Source: Mytilus galloprovincialis
Lineage: Eukaryota; Mollusca; Bivalvia; Mytilida; Mytilidae
Length of the DNA: 64,000 nt
NCBI RefSeq assembly: GCF_965363235.1
Contig: NC_134839.1
Span: 97,483,743-97,547,742, forward strand
Direction: 5' to 3'
This document shows positions 1-26,200 of this stretch, piece after piece; positions within the stretch are counted from its first letter, which is position 1; each line of letters opens with the position of its first letter. The notes beneath the pieces were generated by a model. That model was not told where the DNA came from. It ran no database searches and worked only from the letters and a program-made list of their open reading frames with translations. The position numbers and the translations under genes were made by a program.

Positions 1-1142
1 TATGTTTTTACTTTTGTGCCATATAACTGTATCATGTTTATTTCGCAATTTGAAAAGATATGAAATATTTATGCATTGCATGTTATTTAATATGGTTTAA
101 AGGCCAGTCTGAAAATCAAAAGTAAACTTAGCAGTATTGGCTAACTACTCCACCATTGATGTCATTGTTGTGTTATATCATTGTTACAGGATATTTATTT
201 TGAATTGTAGGCAGCTTTATGTCGGTTAATTTTATTGTATGTAGTTATATAATATATAAAATATTGAGCAACTTAACTTAAATTTAAATCATTAAGAAAC
301 TTTATTATCAGTAACCTTGGGATTAATTTCAAATATAAGGTTAGTTACCTCAGTGAGAAACTTTGGGAAACAACATATATTCAGTCAGTTAATGTCAAGG
401 TTCCCTTTAGTTTTAGGGAATAGGAGGAGTTGTTTTATTATTTTCTAGGGTAAATTTGACAAGGTAATAGGATGTGCCGCATGAATAGGTCGCCTTTTCA
501 AGTTTAAAGATATGTGAATTGGTTAGGAAAACTATCATAAATGTACGTTAAGGTCACTGATGTTTCTATTTCTTCTTCTATCATCTTTCTTGGTGTTCCT
601 TGCTGTGTTTTTATCCACCAATTTTACTCATTTGACACTTTTGTATTTCACTCTTGCATTAGACACCATATGAAATCAAAAAATTATGGGAAAAGGTTAC
701 ATTTTTACCTATGCAATATATGAAAAGGTATCCATTTTTTAAATCTTTATTATAAAAAAAGGGTTGGGTAACAGAAACTTTAGGGGAACCCCCTATGAAT
801 TAAGTAATGAAGTAGACCCCATGAGGCTGTTACAAAGTTTGAAGGTTGCATATCTTAAAATTTAAAACAATTTCTAACCGCAAAGGTTATATATTCTTCA
901 AAAATCACTTTCCAGAGTTTATGTTAGACACACTTATGTTTAAAACTGCTTGGTGTATTTACTTTACTTGAGACAATCCACTAAGCTTCAATCGCTCTTT
1001 TTTAAAAGCTTATTTGTATTCGTTATGACTTGATCAATCTTTATACATTGTATATACTATGTGTTGTTTTTTGGTGTAAATGATATTTTTATGTCAGTTT
1101 TTTAGTAGCGTGCATGTATTTTAATATTAGAACAAATAACAA
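1..1142. other. AT-rich non-coding stretch
   Basis: No open frame with recognisable protein similarity and no clear repeat boundary was seen. It could be the 3' flank or UTR of a gene lying before the window, but nothing in the sequence proves this. Confidence 0.5.
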
Positions 1143-1471
1143 GCTATTATTTGAACTTGGAATTATTTTTAATTATGGAATTTACATAATTTCTTGTGTT
1201 TTTGAAATTTTTGATAAATTCCATGTTTATTCAGTATCATAATGTTTTGAGCAGTGCATAACACTTTCCACACAATGTATTTTGTATAGATAGTGTTGTG
1301 CGCGGCACAGTGCATTCTATCGAAAATATACTATCTTATTTGTTATAGAAAGTGTTGTGCGCGGCACAGAACATTATTATACAGAATAAACATGGAATTC
1401 ATTAAAAATTTCAAGCTCAAGTAATTATGCAAATTCCATAATTAATAATAATTCCAAGTTCAAATAATAGC
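1143..1471. mobile_element. Foldback / MITE-like element with long imperfect inverted arms
   Basis: The left arm starts GCTATTATTTGAACTTGG and the right arm ends with its reverse complement. The arms stay complementary, with small gaps, for roughly 80-90 bp (for example TTCCATGTTTATTC near 1218 against GAATAAACATGGAA near 1383). The centre carries GTTGTGCGCGGCACAG twice, near 1294 and 1353, a GC-rich island in AT-rich DNA. There is no coding potential and no convincing target-site duplication. A non-autonomous DNA transposon is the simplest reading. Confidence 0.65.
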
Positions 1472-1495
1472 GTGTCAAATATTTTTATAATTTTT

Positions 1496-1499
<4 letters not shown>

Positions 1500-1535
<36 letters not shown>
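1500..1535. repeat. (TA)n microsatellite
   Basis: About 18 uninterrupted TA dinucleotides. Confidence 0.95.
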
Positions 1536-1536
<1 letters not shown>

Positions 1537-2510
1537 TAGTTTATTATATATCTAATGTTTTTTCTATCTTTTTTAAATGGCAGCTTTTAAAAATGGGTAC
1601 TTTTTAAGAATCTTTTATATTTTCATAGTGCAATTTTTGACATGTATGAACTTATAGTGTTTGATAGTATACTGTTTGAAATATGTATACTTTTGATATA
1701 AATTTTAATCTTGTTAATTATATCCCCCTTCTCAATTGGAGGTTGGGATGCGATAAAGAATTAGGCCTTTTTGTGGATTTTGTGAGTAGTGGGAGTATAC
1801 ATTATTTCTAATCAACCTAAAAAGATGTGTGCTAAATCTAGAGTGATTTTATATACAAGTTAGAAGAATATATTGTTAGATTATAGTTATATGTTTTAGG
1901 TAATAAAATGAAGAATATATTAAAAGTTTCTTTTTATTTTAACTGTCCATACATGTATTTCTTTTTCTTATTTATAAATTGTAAAACTACCTCATCATGT
2001 TAACATGAAAGTTGTAAAGTTGGGAAATGAACCAGTATATTTGAAGAGTTGGCAGCATTGATGTTCAGAATGTCAAAATCTACCTACTGTCTGTTTACAC
2101 AATAACTGAGACTAGTCCTTATAGGTACCAGTCTTGTATTACAACTCCAGTTTCTGGTGCATGTCAAAACATGGAGGGAAATAAAATAGTGCATTTTTTT
2201 TTAGAAAAATTTCTGAACTCAATTTTTTCTGTTTGATTATAGGTTTATGCTGAATTGAAACATATATATAGACTTTAAAAAAATCTTGCATCTTTTGGGG
2301 ATATCAATCCAGGAAAATGGAAGGATATCATGTTTACTGGAAGTGGTGCGGCCTAGTAAAAACAGCAAACAGAAAGTAGAAAAAAAATGTTTTGACTTCA
2401 GGTTTACGTAACTTTTTATTCTTCGTGGCATGACCCACTTTTTTTCCGATTAAATCACAATTTCACAATAGTACATACATGATATGAACATGAAATTTTT
2501 CTATGTAGCA
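1536..2510. other. Non-coding stretch
   Basis: Nothing recognisable was seen. Short open frames here are AT-rich and look random. Confidence 0.4.
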
Positions 2511-3185
2511 TTTTTAACCGGATTTTTGTGTCAAAAATGTCGGTTATTGATTTGGGGATGTACGGCGGGCGGGCGGCAACCAAATGTTGGCCATGCATTA
2601 CTCATGAAGCGTTCAACCAAACCTTTTAAAATTTTAATATGTTGTTACTGACAACAAAATGGAGGTCAAGTTCAATAATGACGATTTTGACTTTTACCGT
2701 TCAGGAGTTACGGTTCTTGAAAGTTTAAAAAATGTTGTGTCCGTGCATTTACTCATGAACCGTTCAACCAAACCTTTTAAAATTTTAATATGTTGTTAGT
2801 GACAACATAACGGAGGTCAAGTTCAATAATGACGATTTTTACTTTTGCCGTTCAGGAGTTTCGGTTCTTGAAAGTTTAAAAAAAGTCGTGTCCGTGCATT
2901 TACTCATGAACCAGTCAACCAAACCTTTTAAAATTTTAATATGTTGTTACTGACAACAAAGTGGAGGTCAAGTTCAATAATGACGATTTTGACTTTTACC
3001 GTTCAGGAGTTACGGTTCTTGAAAGTTTAAAAATGTTGTGTCTGTGCATTTACTCATGAACCGTTCAACCAAACCTTTTAAAATTTCCTATTAGGAGTTT
3101 TGGTCCTTGTAATATTGATAAATGCCAGAACACAAATAAATGTTAAAGAATCCGGTTTACTGTCATTTTGACAGCTCTTGTTTAT
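2511..3185 (+). mobile_element. Non-autonomous element with ~150-bp internal tandem repeats (Helentron/HINE-like)
   Basis: The 5' end reads TTTTTAACCGGATTTTTGTG and a subterminal inverted match, AATCCGGTTT, lies near the 3' end. This is followed by a small hairpin, CTGTC-5 nt-GACAG, and CTCTTG. Between them, a unit containing GTGCATT, TCATGAACCGTTCAACCAAA and GAGGTCAAGTTCAATAATGA recurs at about 2593, 2743, 2894 and 3044, a period of 150-151 bp. A second copy of the family lies at 32745-33850. Subterminal inverted repeats, a 3' hairpin and a tandem core match bivalve pearl-type elements and Helentron-derived HINEs. The class is inference. Confidence 0.65.
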
Positions 3186-3219
3186 TTTTATTTTCAAAGA
3201 TCAGCTGTTTTTCATGTAA

Positions 3220-3640
3220 GCCTATGGAGCAGTCAATTACAAGACTGCAACCTATAGGAGGTATTGCCATTTAAAGATGATTTTTACCAAATATAAGTTG
3301 ACCTATTGCATAGTATAAGAGTATCAAGCCTAGCCACATAATCTTCACTTTAACCATTAAATCATAAAAATGTGGTCAAGGTCAGATAAATCCTGCTAGA
3401 GTGACATGTACATCCTACAATAATTCCAAACACCACATATAATTAGTTGGCCTATTGCTTATAGTATCTTGTAAATGTACTTATCTTGAAAACTGAACAT
3501 GCACTAACCAAATGCTATACACCTTTCAATCATTTGATACACCTAATAAAATTTATCTTTTACTTGCACTTTCTGAGATGATAACTTGATCACAAAATCC
3601 ATGAAACAAGATCAAAGTCAAAAACCAGGTTTTCCTGGTC
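3220..3640 (-). repeat. Degenerate bivalve dispersed repeat (GACCTTGACC family), reverse orientation
   Basis: Contains reverse-oriented pieces such as GGTCAAGGTCAGATAAATCC, CCTATTGCTTATAGTA and ACATGTACATCCTACAAT. The same family is seen in forward orientation at 42919-43400 and, more decayed, near 44330-44930. It is non-coding and strongly diverged, so the ends are approximate. Confidence 0.45.
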
Positions 3641-4000
3641 TGAAAGACATGTTAAGCTTGAGGTAATTTTGTATACTAAATATAACTGTTCTATCACTCA
3701 TATTCAGGAAGAAAATCAAGTGATAACTAATCTTTTCAAGCATTAGCTAAACTCAAGAACAATTGAAATATGCCAGAAAGAACTTCATAACATAAAGCAT
3801 ATGTATACAAGATATGGAGAACTTTGGTCTTCTACTTTCTGAAATGTAAAGATTTGTACAAATAGTTTGAGCTATCACTGAATTAGTATCTCTTTGTGTG
3901 GCATTCTGTGTCTTTTGTTGTAGGCAAAGACACAAAATATATGTTGCTAGTTTACTTAGTCCTCTTGGTCTTTGTTGTTGGTAAATGACAAACAAGTATC

Positions 4001-4586
4001 AAAGGAGTAGGGGCATTAAGACCTGGTTTTGGCCCAAGAAAATGAAAGGTTTGATAGCTATTTTAAGTTGGCATATAATGTTTAGAAATGCATAGGGTCA
4101 AGAAATATACATGAAAAACATAAAGATTTGTATCTGATAACATCACAATTACGTCATTATATGTACTATTTTCACAAAAACGATGAAAAATACAGAATTT
4201 ATGCAGTTTTCTATCTATATTTCCATTGTGGAAACATTGTGCGCAGCCAAGAAACAACAAAATAATTTAACAGAAGCTTTATTATAACTATTGACATAAT
4301 CTTACTAAATATAAAGTTGTTTCTTGGGTGGGCACATACTTTTTCAATCGAAAATATGCTTAAAATTTGATGTAAAACAAGGAAAATCATTAAATTTTTC
4401 AAAATATGCAAATTAAGTCATGATTTGTTGCCATGGTAACTTGTTCAATGTCAAATTTGTTTTGATTTTCTGAATACTTTGTTCCGTAGTCAAGTAATAA
4501 GTAATTTAAGAATATGTATGATAACTTTTAAATTTACAGTAATTTTTGGGCCAAAAAAGGGCCTTATTGCCCGCCCCTACTCCTTT
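4001..4586. mobile_element. Small TIR element (~586 bp)
   Basis: The left end AAAGGAGTAGGGGC is matched by GCCCCTACTCCTTT at the right end. The inverted match continues inward with gaps (TTTTGGCCCAA near 4027 against TTTGGGCCAAAA near 4545). The interior is AT-rich and non-coding. No clean target-site duplication was found, so the superfamily is unknown. Confidence 0.6.
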
Positions 4587-4689
4587 TTCAAAGGAAATAT
4601 AAGACTAATTCTCATTATTTCATGTTTTATTAACAAAACTGTGCAAACTGCATGTAAATAAATATATTAATACACAGTACATGTATTTC

Positions 4690-6000
4690 ATTAACAATAT
4701 GCTTCCTTTTCTTGGCCCAAAATACTATAAGATCTTATTGACTGACAATGGTCTAGTTGTCAGTTAAATTGCTTCAGTTTTAAGAAGGTATAAGTTTTTC
4801 AAGTGTCACTATATCAGATGTAGTGTAATCAGATAATACAATAATCTGATTTTTTTTATATCTCAGTTTAAATTATATTTTGAAAATATTTTTTCATACA
4901 AATAAGCTTTGAAAATGAATGTGCTTACAAATCTCTTGACATCATTTTAAGAGAAATATTCAGATCACCTTTATAATTAAGCTTTAAACATATTTTAATT
5001 ACTGTTACTGATCTGACCAACAATAAGAACTTCCCAGTCAATAAACAGTGGTGTTGATCTATGAAATATTTAATAAACTGTAGAGCAATGTTGGACTAAA
5101 AAGCCATGCATGAAGACCAGTTCTATCTTCAAGTTTAATTTCATCACCTACTAAAAATATAAACAAAATATACTGAATTGCTTGTATTTTTGTTTTTATG
5201 ACAAGTCTTTAAAAAATAACAAAAAAACTTTATCCACACCACTAGTTGATCACACAGAAGTTTTATATCTAATATTTGTGAATATAATAAGTATACTCAG
5301 TAATAATTCGTTTACAAAAGGTAGAATATTAAGTATACACCAAGTGTTTCTTTGAAATCAGTGCATACTCTTAAATGTATTTTTATTTATAATTTGATTA
5401 TCCCATCATAATTTGGGGTGTTCATATTTCATTGAGATTGAGGTCGAAGTTTAATCTTGGTGTGATTCATTAATTTGTATAAAGATAACTGCTTGAATAA
5501 AAGATGAACATTTGTATACAGCAAACATTCATTCAGACACGTTTATATGAACATTAGAAATGTTGATTGCAGTATAATATATATCGAGTTTTTTCAAAAC
5601 CACACCAAATGACAGAAATTATGAACAAAAGCTTTTACACAGGGAATAACTTTGTTAAGATTGAAACTTGCTCACTATAAATATTTTTCAGTATTATGTA
5701 GATTAATTCCATGTTAACAAATTTTATTGAAAATACAAAAAAAATGCTTCAAATTTAATACAGTATTTCAAATATGAAGGAATTTAGAAGATTTAAAAAG
5801 ACATCCTTAAATTTCACACAAAAAGTAAAGGATACCAGTAAACAGACAATAAACAGACAAAAATATTAACTGTAGATAAGCCAAACGTTGTAAACATTCA
5901 TAACGGAAGTAATAACTGCAAGGGGAGACAAATGATGTTAACACTTTGTTGTTTAATAGCACTGAATTAAAACAGACAAAAACACAATTTTATTCTTCAA
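4690..6000. other. AT-rich intergenic DNA downstream of NDUFS1
   Basis: No recognisable coding sequence. The part nearest 6000 is the 3' UTR or flank of NDUFS1. A reverse-strand AATAAA (TTTATT at 5989-5994) lies about 45 bp after the stop codon and is a possible, unproven poly(A) signal. Confidence 0.4.
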
Positions 6001-6035
6001 AATGTAGTAATTGTGTTTTGTATTGTTGTGAGATT

Positions 6036-21078
<15,043 letters not shown>

Positions 21079-21604
21079 GTTTACCTGCAAAAAAACAAAA
21101 CAAAAACATAATTCATTATCAATGAAGAGAACATTTAGAAAACCAAAAAAGCATGTACTGTTGACTTAAAAATGTAGCTGCACTATTTACTTATCAAAAC
21201 AAACCTTCAAAGTTTTCACTTTCTTTTTAATTGATACAGTGCTACAATATTAAGGTCAATTGAAGTAGAAACAAAGCAAGTTTAAGCAATTGTATACATG
21301 TTTATTAAAATCTAATTTAATTCCATGATTAATCTTACAGCCTTGACAGTCATTTGGAAACATACGGAAGGCCATTTGTTCAAATGACAAAACCAGGAGG
21401 TAAAACCCAGAACTTGAAAATTTGTATTTGCTGTTTTTCTGAGAACTCCACATGAAGGAGCAAAAGCAGACTGGATGACTCTTGGTCACCACATAAAGGA
21501 ATAAGAGCAGACTGGATGACTCATAGTTAGAATAGTTGGAATCCAGGACTGTTCACCATGATACCTTTTCACCCAGGGTCCATTCGCCTTGATTTTTTTT
21601 TTAA

Positions 21605-22180
21605 GGTCTTTCCTCTCCATGAGGAAAGACCTTATTGTTTTTCTAATGTTTTTTTTTAAAAGTTATCTCCCTTTTATTGATTTTTTTGAACATGGCCCCC
21701 CTTTAATGTTTTAAAAGATATCATGACCTTATATGGACAATAGGTAGATATCATCATGATGTATTACCATATGAGGCTGCATAGGATTTCATCATCCCCT
21801 TTGAGAGTTATATCCCCTTATAGCAATTTTTTATATTTGCATTTTTCTCAAAAAGTATTAGAGATAGAATGTAATTGAAAATGACAGTATGTACAAGAAC
21901 AGATGGCAATGTTTATAAACATAAACAATTAATTTGTTACTTACCCTTATAAGGAGTTATTTCCCTTTAAAAATTATAAATAATTTTTGAAAAATTCTAT
22001 TTTCAGAACCGGAAGTCATAGAGACCTTGAACCTTCACCAATTATCTTCAATTCATTTGACCTTCAATATGCACCAAGGTCAAAGGTCACCGAGTGCAAA
22101 AAAAATTTACGCTGCAAATTCAAGCTTACATATTAGAAAAACGATAAGACTTTGCTGCATACATACAGCATGTAAATTGT
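21605..22180. repeat. Dispersed repeat with a terminal hairpin, between NDUFS1 and EEF1B2
   Basis: It begins with a perfect 13-bp-arm hairpin, AAGGTCTTTCCTC, 5-nt loop, then its complement. It runs through several short TTATCTCCC/TTATTTCCCTTT-type strings and a tail rich in GACCTTGAACC and AAGGTCAAAGGTCACC. The composition is that of a non-autonomous bivalve element. The right end is approximate. It occupies part of the divergent promoter interval. Confidence 0.45.
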
Positions 22181-22257
22181 TCCTCTAGTTTTTCTTATTG
22201 TTGTTATTGTTACGAACCCACAGTGAAAATGTAATTTGGAAAAACAGACCCAATACT

Positions 22258-22612
22258 GAACACACCTTATCGCTATTCCGACTGACCCAGCCGCTTGAAC
22301 TTTTGATCATACAACAATCACTTTTTCATTGTGGTGTCAGAAATTTTATTTTATGACGTCAAATTTTATGGGAACCTGTGTAATATCCAGTAATGGCGGA
22401 CATATAGCGATAAGATGTATAGAAGTCAGTACATTCTTTAATAAAGATTAGATTTGCAAAAATTATTGATAAAACGCAGGTCTCTGACGTTTGACCTGAG
22501 AATCTGCGCCCCTTGAACATTTTATCATCATGTCATATAACAATAACTTTTCTATAATGATGTCTATTATGAGATTCCAGTGATGGTGGACAAATAGCGA
22601 TAAGGTGTGTTC
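22258..22612. mobile_element. MITE with perfect 19-bp TIRs in the divergent promoter interval
   Basis: The ends are GAACACACCTTATCGCTAT and its exact reverse complement. ACT lies directly outside both ends, a possible 3-bp target-site duplication. Weaker inverted similarity (CCAATACT / AGTATTGG) continues outside. The element is internally duplicated: a degenerate copy of its right end (GGCGGACATATAGCGATAAG) lies near 22394. It is non-coding. A 3-bp duplication would fit a Harbinger-like family, but this is unproven. Confidence 0.75.
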
Positions 22613-23205
22613 ACTAATACGAGTATTGGTAATTATTGACTGGAAGTGGTACGATTACTCGCTTCTAAAATTTTGCAAACCTCAGGGGGACAAGTGAAGC
22701 CGGTGACATCCCCCCTTGATCCATCTCCTCTGATCATGCAAACAAATGTTGGCATTAGTTTAAAGATTCAAAATTATTTTATGTTTATATAAATTTAAGA
22801 ATAAAAATATGTAATGTTATTTTAAACAGCTACAAATATGGGTACCGCCCTCTTTCACAGGTAGCACCTGCCTCAAAAGAAAGCAATCAAGCAAATAAAA
22901 TATATTGTTATGCACTCGATTTGATGCATTTTAGCTTTGTTTTGGAAATTAAAACAAGCAGAATTCACCTTGGACAAGTTTACAGGAAATTCAAATTGCT
23001 AGGGATCCTGGGTAAACTTTCAATGATATTCAGTACAAATTTTGATAAACATGGTTTTGAGTAACATAAAAATTTAAAACTACCTTAATCTTAACGAAAA
23101 AATAATCTTAAACCCTTTACAATGTCATTTTATATTTAAATTGTTGCTAATTACTTTATTTAATTTAATTTTTTTGAAGTGCATGAACATTTGGATATTT
23201 CCGGT

Positions 23206-23211
23206 CTTTTC
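23206..23211 (+). promoter_or_regulatory. EEF1B2: Candidate 5'-TOP start of EEF1B2
   Basis: CTTTTC lies 53 bp before the EEF1B2 start codon, inside a locally GC-richer stretch (TTCCGGTCTTTTCGGC). Translation-factor mRNAs in animals typically start at a C followed by a pyrimidine run (5'-TOP). The actual transcription start is not known from sequence. Confidence 0.4.
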
Positions 23212-23263
23212 GGCAAGACAAACCGGCGACCACGTTGTGAAAAATATTCGTGGAAAAAAAGAC

Positions 23264-26200
23264 ATGGGTTTTGGAGATTTGAAGGCCAAAGCCGGCCAAC
23301 AGGCTTTAAACGCTTATTTAGCAGACAAAAGTTACATTGAAGGGTTAGTGTATATCAAGTAAATAAAGCGTTTTCTATGTGGAGAAAACAAACAATGCAA
23401 CTGTCAGATTCAGTGAGTCGAGAGAGACAGCAACCCAATAGACTGGTTGCTGAACAAGTAATACGGATTATTGAGCCATTGTTTTAGGGCAAAACAAAAT
23501 CCTGAATAATTGTATTTTGTGCTCTTTTGAAAATAAAATATTGTTTAAACTAACGAAGATAAGCCATTTCATGTGACTGATTTTTCTATCAATACAATAA
23601 TTTGGGTTTCATCAGGCAGAGGCTATAATTTGACATATTTAACCATGCGAACATAGTATTGGAAAAGTTTTGAAACACATTTCTTAATGACAATATTAAC
23701 AGGGATTTTTCCATGACATCCTATACACCGATTTGCCTAGGGTTAACTGTAGTCCAAATAATTATGACGTCTTGAAAGGCTATTATAATTTTTTCTTTGA
23801 CTTCGAAGTAAGGCGTCAAAGAAAAAATTATAATAGCCTTTCAAGACGTCATAATTATTTGGACTAGGGTTAACTGTAATTCAGTCTTAAAAAAGGTCTT
23901 GAGTTTAGTGTAAAATTTTGTTTTGCTGGAAAAAAAGTTATAACAGCTTAGTATTCAGTAATATAATCCATTTGTCAGTTCAGTTGTACCATAGTTAAAT
24001 TCTTGCACAGGTTGGGGTTTATGAACTTTATCTCTCAAATGAGTTATAATATTGATACATGTATTCCACTTCCGTTATATAGTATAATAACCCAAACGGA
24101 ATATATTTTATTGTGCAAAATACTTTTTTGGGGATTTGAGGGAAAATAAGCAAGGTGCAAAAGATTTCTCAAAAGGCAGCCCCTTTGGTTAGCAATTTTT
24201 CTGAACACAGTATTGTTTGAAATTGAAGATGCTGCAATATCAATAATTCTCCTAGATACTATCTTTTGATTGTAAGAAGCTTCTGTCCAAGTTTGTGGTA
24301 AAAGTACAGGTTGGTTTACAAATCTAATGAATGTTTTGAAAACTATAAATGCAGACTGTTTGTAATGTTAACTGGAAGAAAAACTTAAGTCCATTTTTAA
24401 AAACTACGATATACAGAAAAACAGGAAATACGTTTTTACAAAATTTCCTTCTAGATACTAGCTTTTGATCATACACTAACGTCTGTCCAAGTTTGGTACA
24501 AATCCAGGAAATACATTTGTATTTAGTATAAGAAAGTTATAATTAAAATGAAAAAAAAGTTCAATTATAAGTAAAAAAGGATAAACAGGATTTTTTTTAA
24601 ATTAAATTTCCAGGTACTATCTTCTGTCCAAATTTGGAAGAAATCCAGGATATCTAATTAAGAAAGTTATCAAAATTTCATAAACTTTACACACAGAGTT
24701 AATACTTATGGACAGGGACGATGGAATGTAGGTCACTATGTCTTGGCCTCTGAGACAAACTCGCAGGCTTGACAAAAATTCGTGCAATAATCCCCAAACT
24801 AAATTATGGCCTTTGAAAATTCAATTTCTTCTTCAATATAGGAGTTAAAAGAAGCATGTTTACAATAACTTTTTGATAGCGGAGGTATAATTCTGATGAT
24901 AATAGGACTCAAGACATTAACTTCAAACACAAATGTTCAAGTAACAGTGCTTCCAGATAGAAAAACATGTGTCAAGGAGGCACATATGCCCTTAAGTACC
25001 CTGAGATACAATTTTGCAATTATAAACATAAATTCAACATTTGTTTATTTAGCAAATATACATTTACAAATTCATCAAAAGCTTATTTGATTATATACAA
25101 TGTGCATGCATTTTAAGTCTAGGTGACTTTCCCTATACAACATGTATTGAACAAAATATGTCATGAGAAAGAAATCAATGTCAGCTTACCCAGTTGTATA
25201 TTTATATTTTTAGCTACCAGGCATCACAAGCTGATGCTGTTGTCTTTGCCGGTCTTACAGGAGCTCCATCAAAAGATCTTGTGAATGCTCTTAGATGGTA
25301 CAACCAAATCAACTCCTACAATAACCAAGAAAGAACAAGGTAAAGTATTCATTGAAATTAACTTACAAGTTTGACATACATACAGTGTCTGTCACTTAAA
25401 ACTCTTAAAAGGCAGATTAGCTTAAAAAAGAGTTTTGAAGAGTACAATATCTCATTTTTTTTGTGTCTTTATTTAGTTTTTAAAATGCATACTTCTATTG
25501 ACCTTTCTTATATAGTTATCATTTTTTTTTTGATTGCAGAGCCATCAGGCCCATGGACATGTATTTCTTCAGTGCTACATTTGTACTAATATCACAAAAC
25601 AGTGAACTTTTCTTAATTACAGCAATAGTATGATCTAGAGAAAATAAATGATAACACATGTCAGATCTATTACAATCTATAGTTCTATAATAATATTGAC
25701 ATTTTATTTATGATGATATGTTTGAGAAAGAACTGTTCTTCCCTTCAACAGACACCTGACAGATTCATAAAGTTTTTGATCATGGCAATTTTCAAAACTT
25801 TTACCAGGACATTTTTCTCTCTAGAATACAGTAGAATATAAAATTCCATGGGTAAATGTAGTTATCACAAATACAGTGTAGTTATCACAAATACATTCTA
25901 TGCCAAACGTCATTGGTTTAAGGGTCTCGATACAATATTGATGTCAGACCACCAAAATGGCAAATCATTTGTTTTTACTTGGTCAAATTGTCTAGTGACA
26001 TTTGACTAAGCTTTCATGCAAACATAGTTTATACCAGAAAGTCTTATGTAGAATGAATCAGTATTAGTTATTGCTTATTTCATTAAAAGACTTTCTAAGA
26101 TAAAAGAAAGGAATTCTGGGATATTGGTTGAGGTTTAGCTAATATCTTCGTTCCTCCTTAAACAAATCATCTTGTTTTGAGTCTAGATGTAGGTAGTACA

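Noticed and set aside
23751-23865. piggyBac-type insertion at TTAA within the flanking repeat
   Set aside because: The flanks match over 12 bp, not just TTAA, and the arms pair perfectly from AGTCC. A TTAA border would need extra chance matches on both sides.
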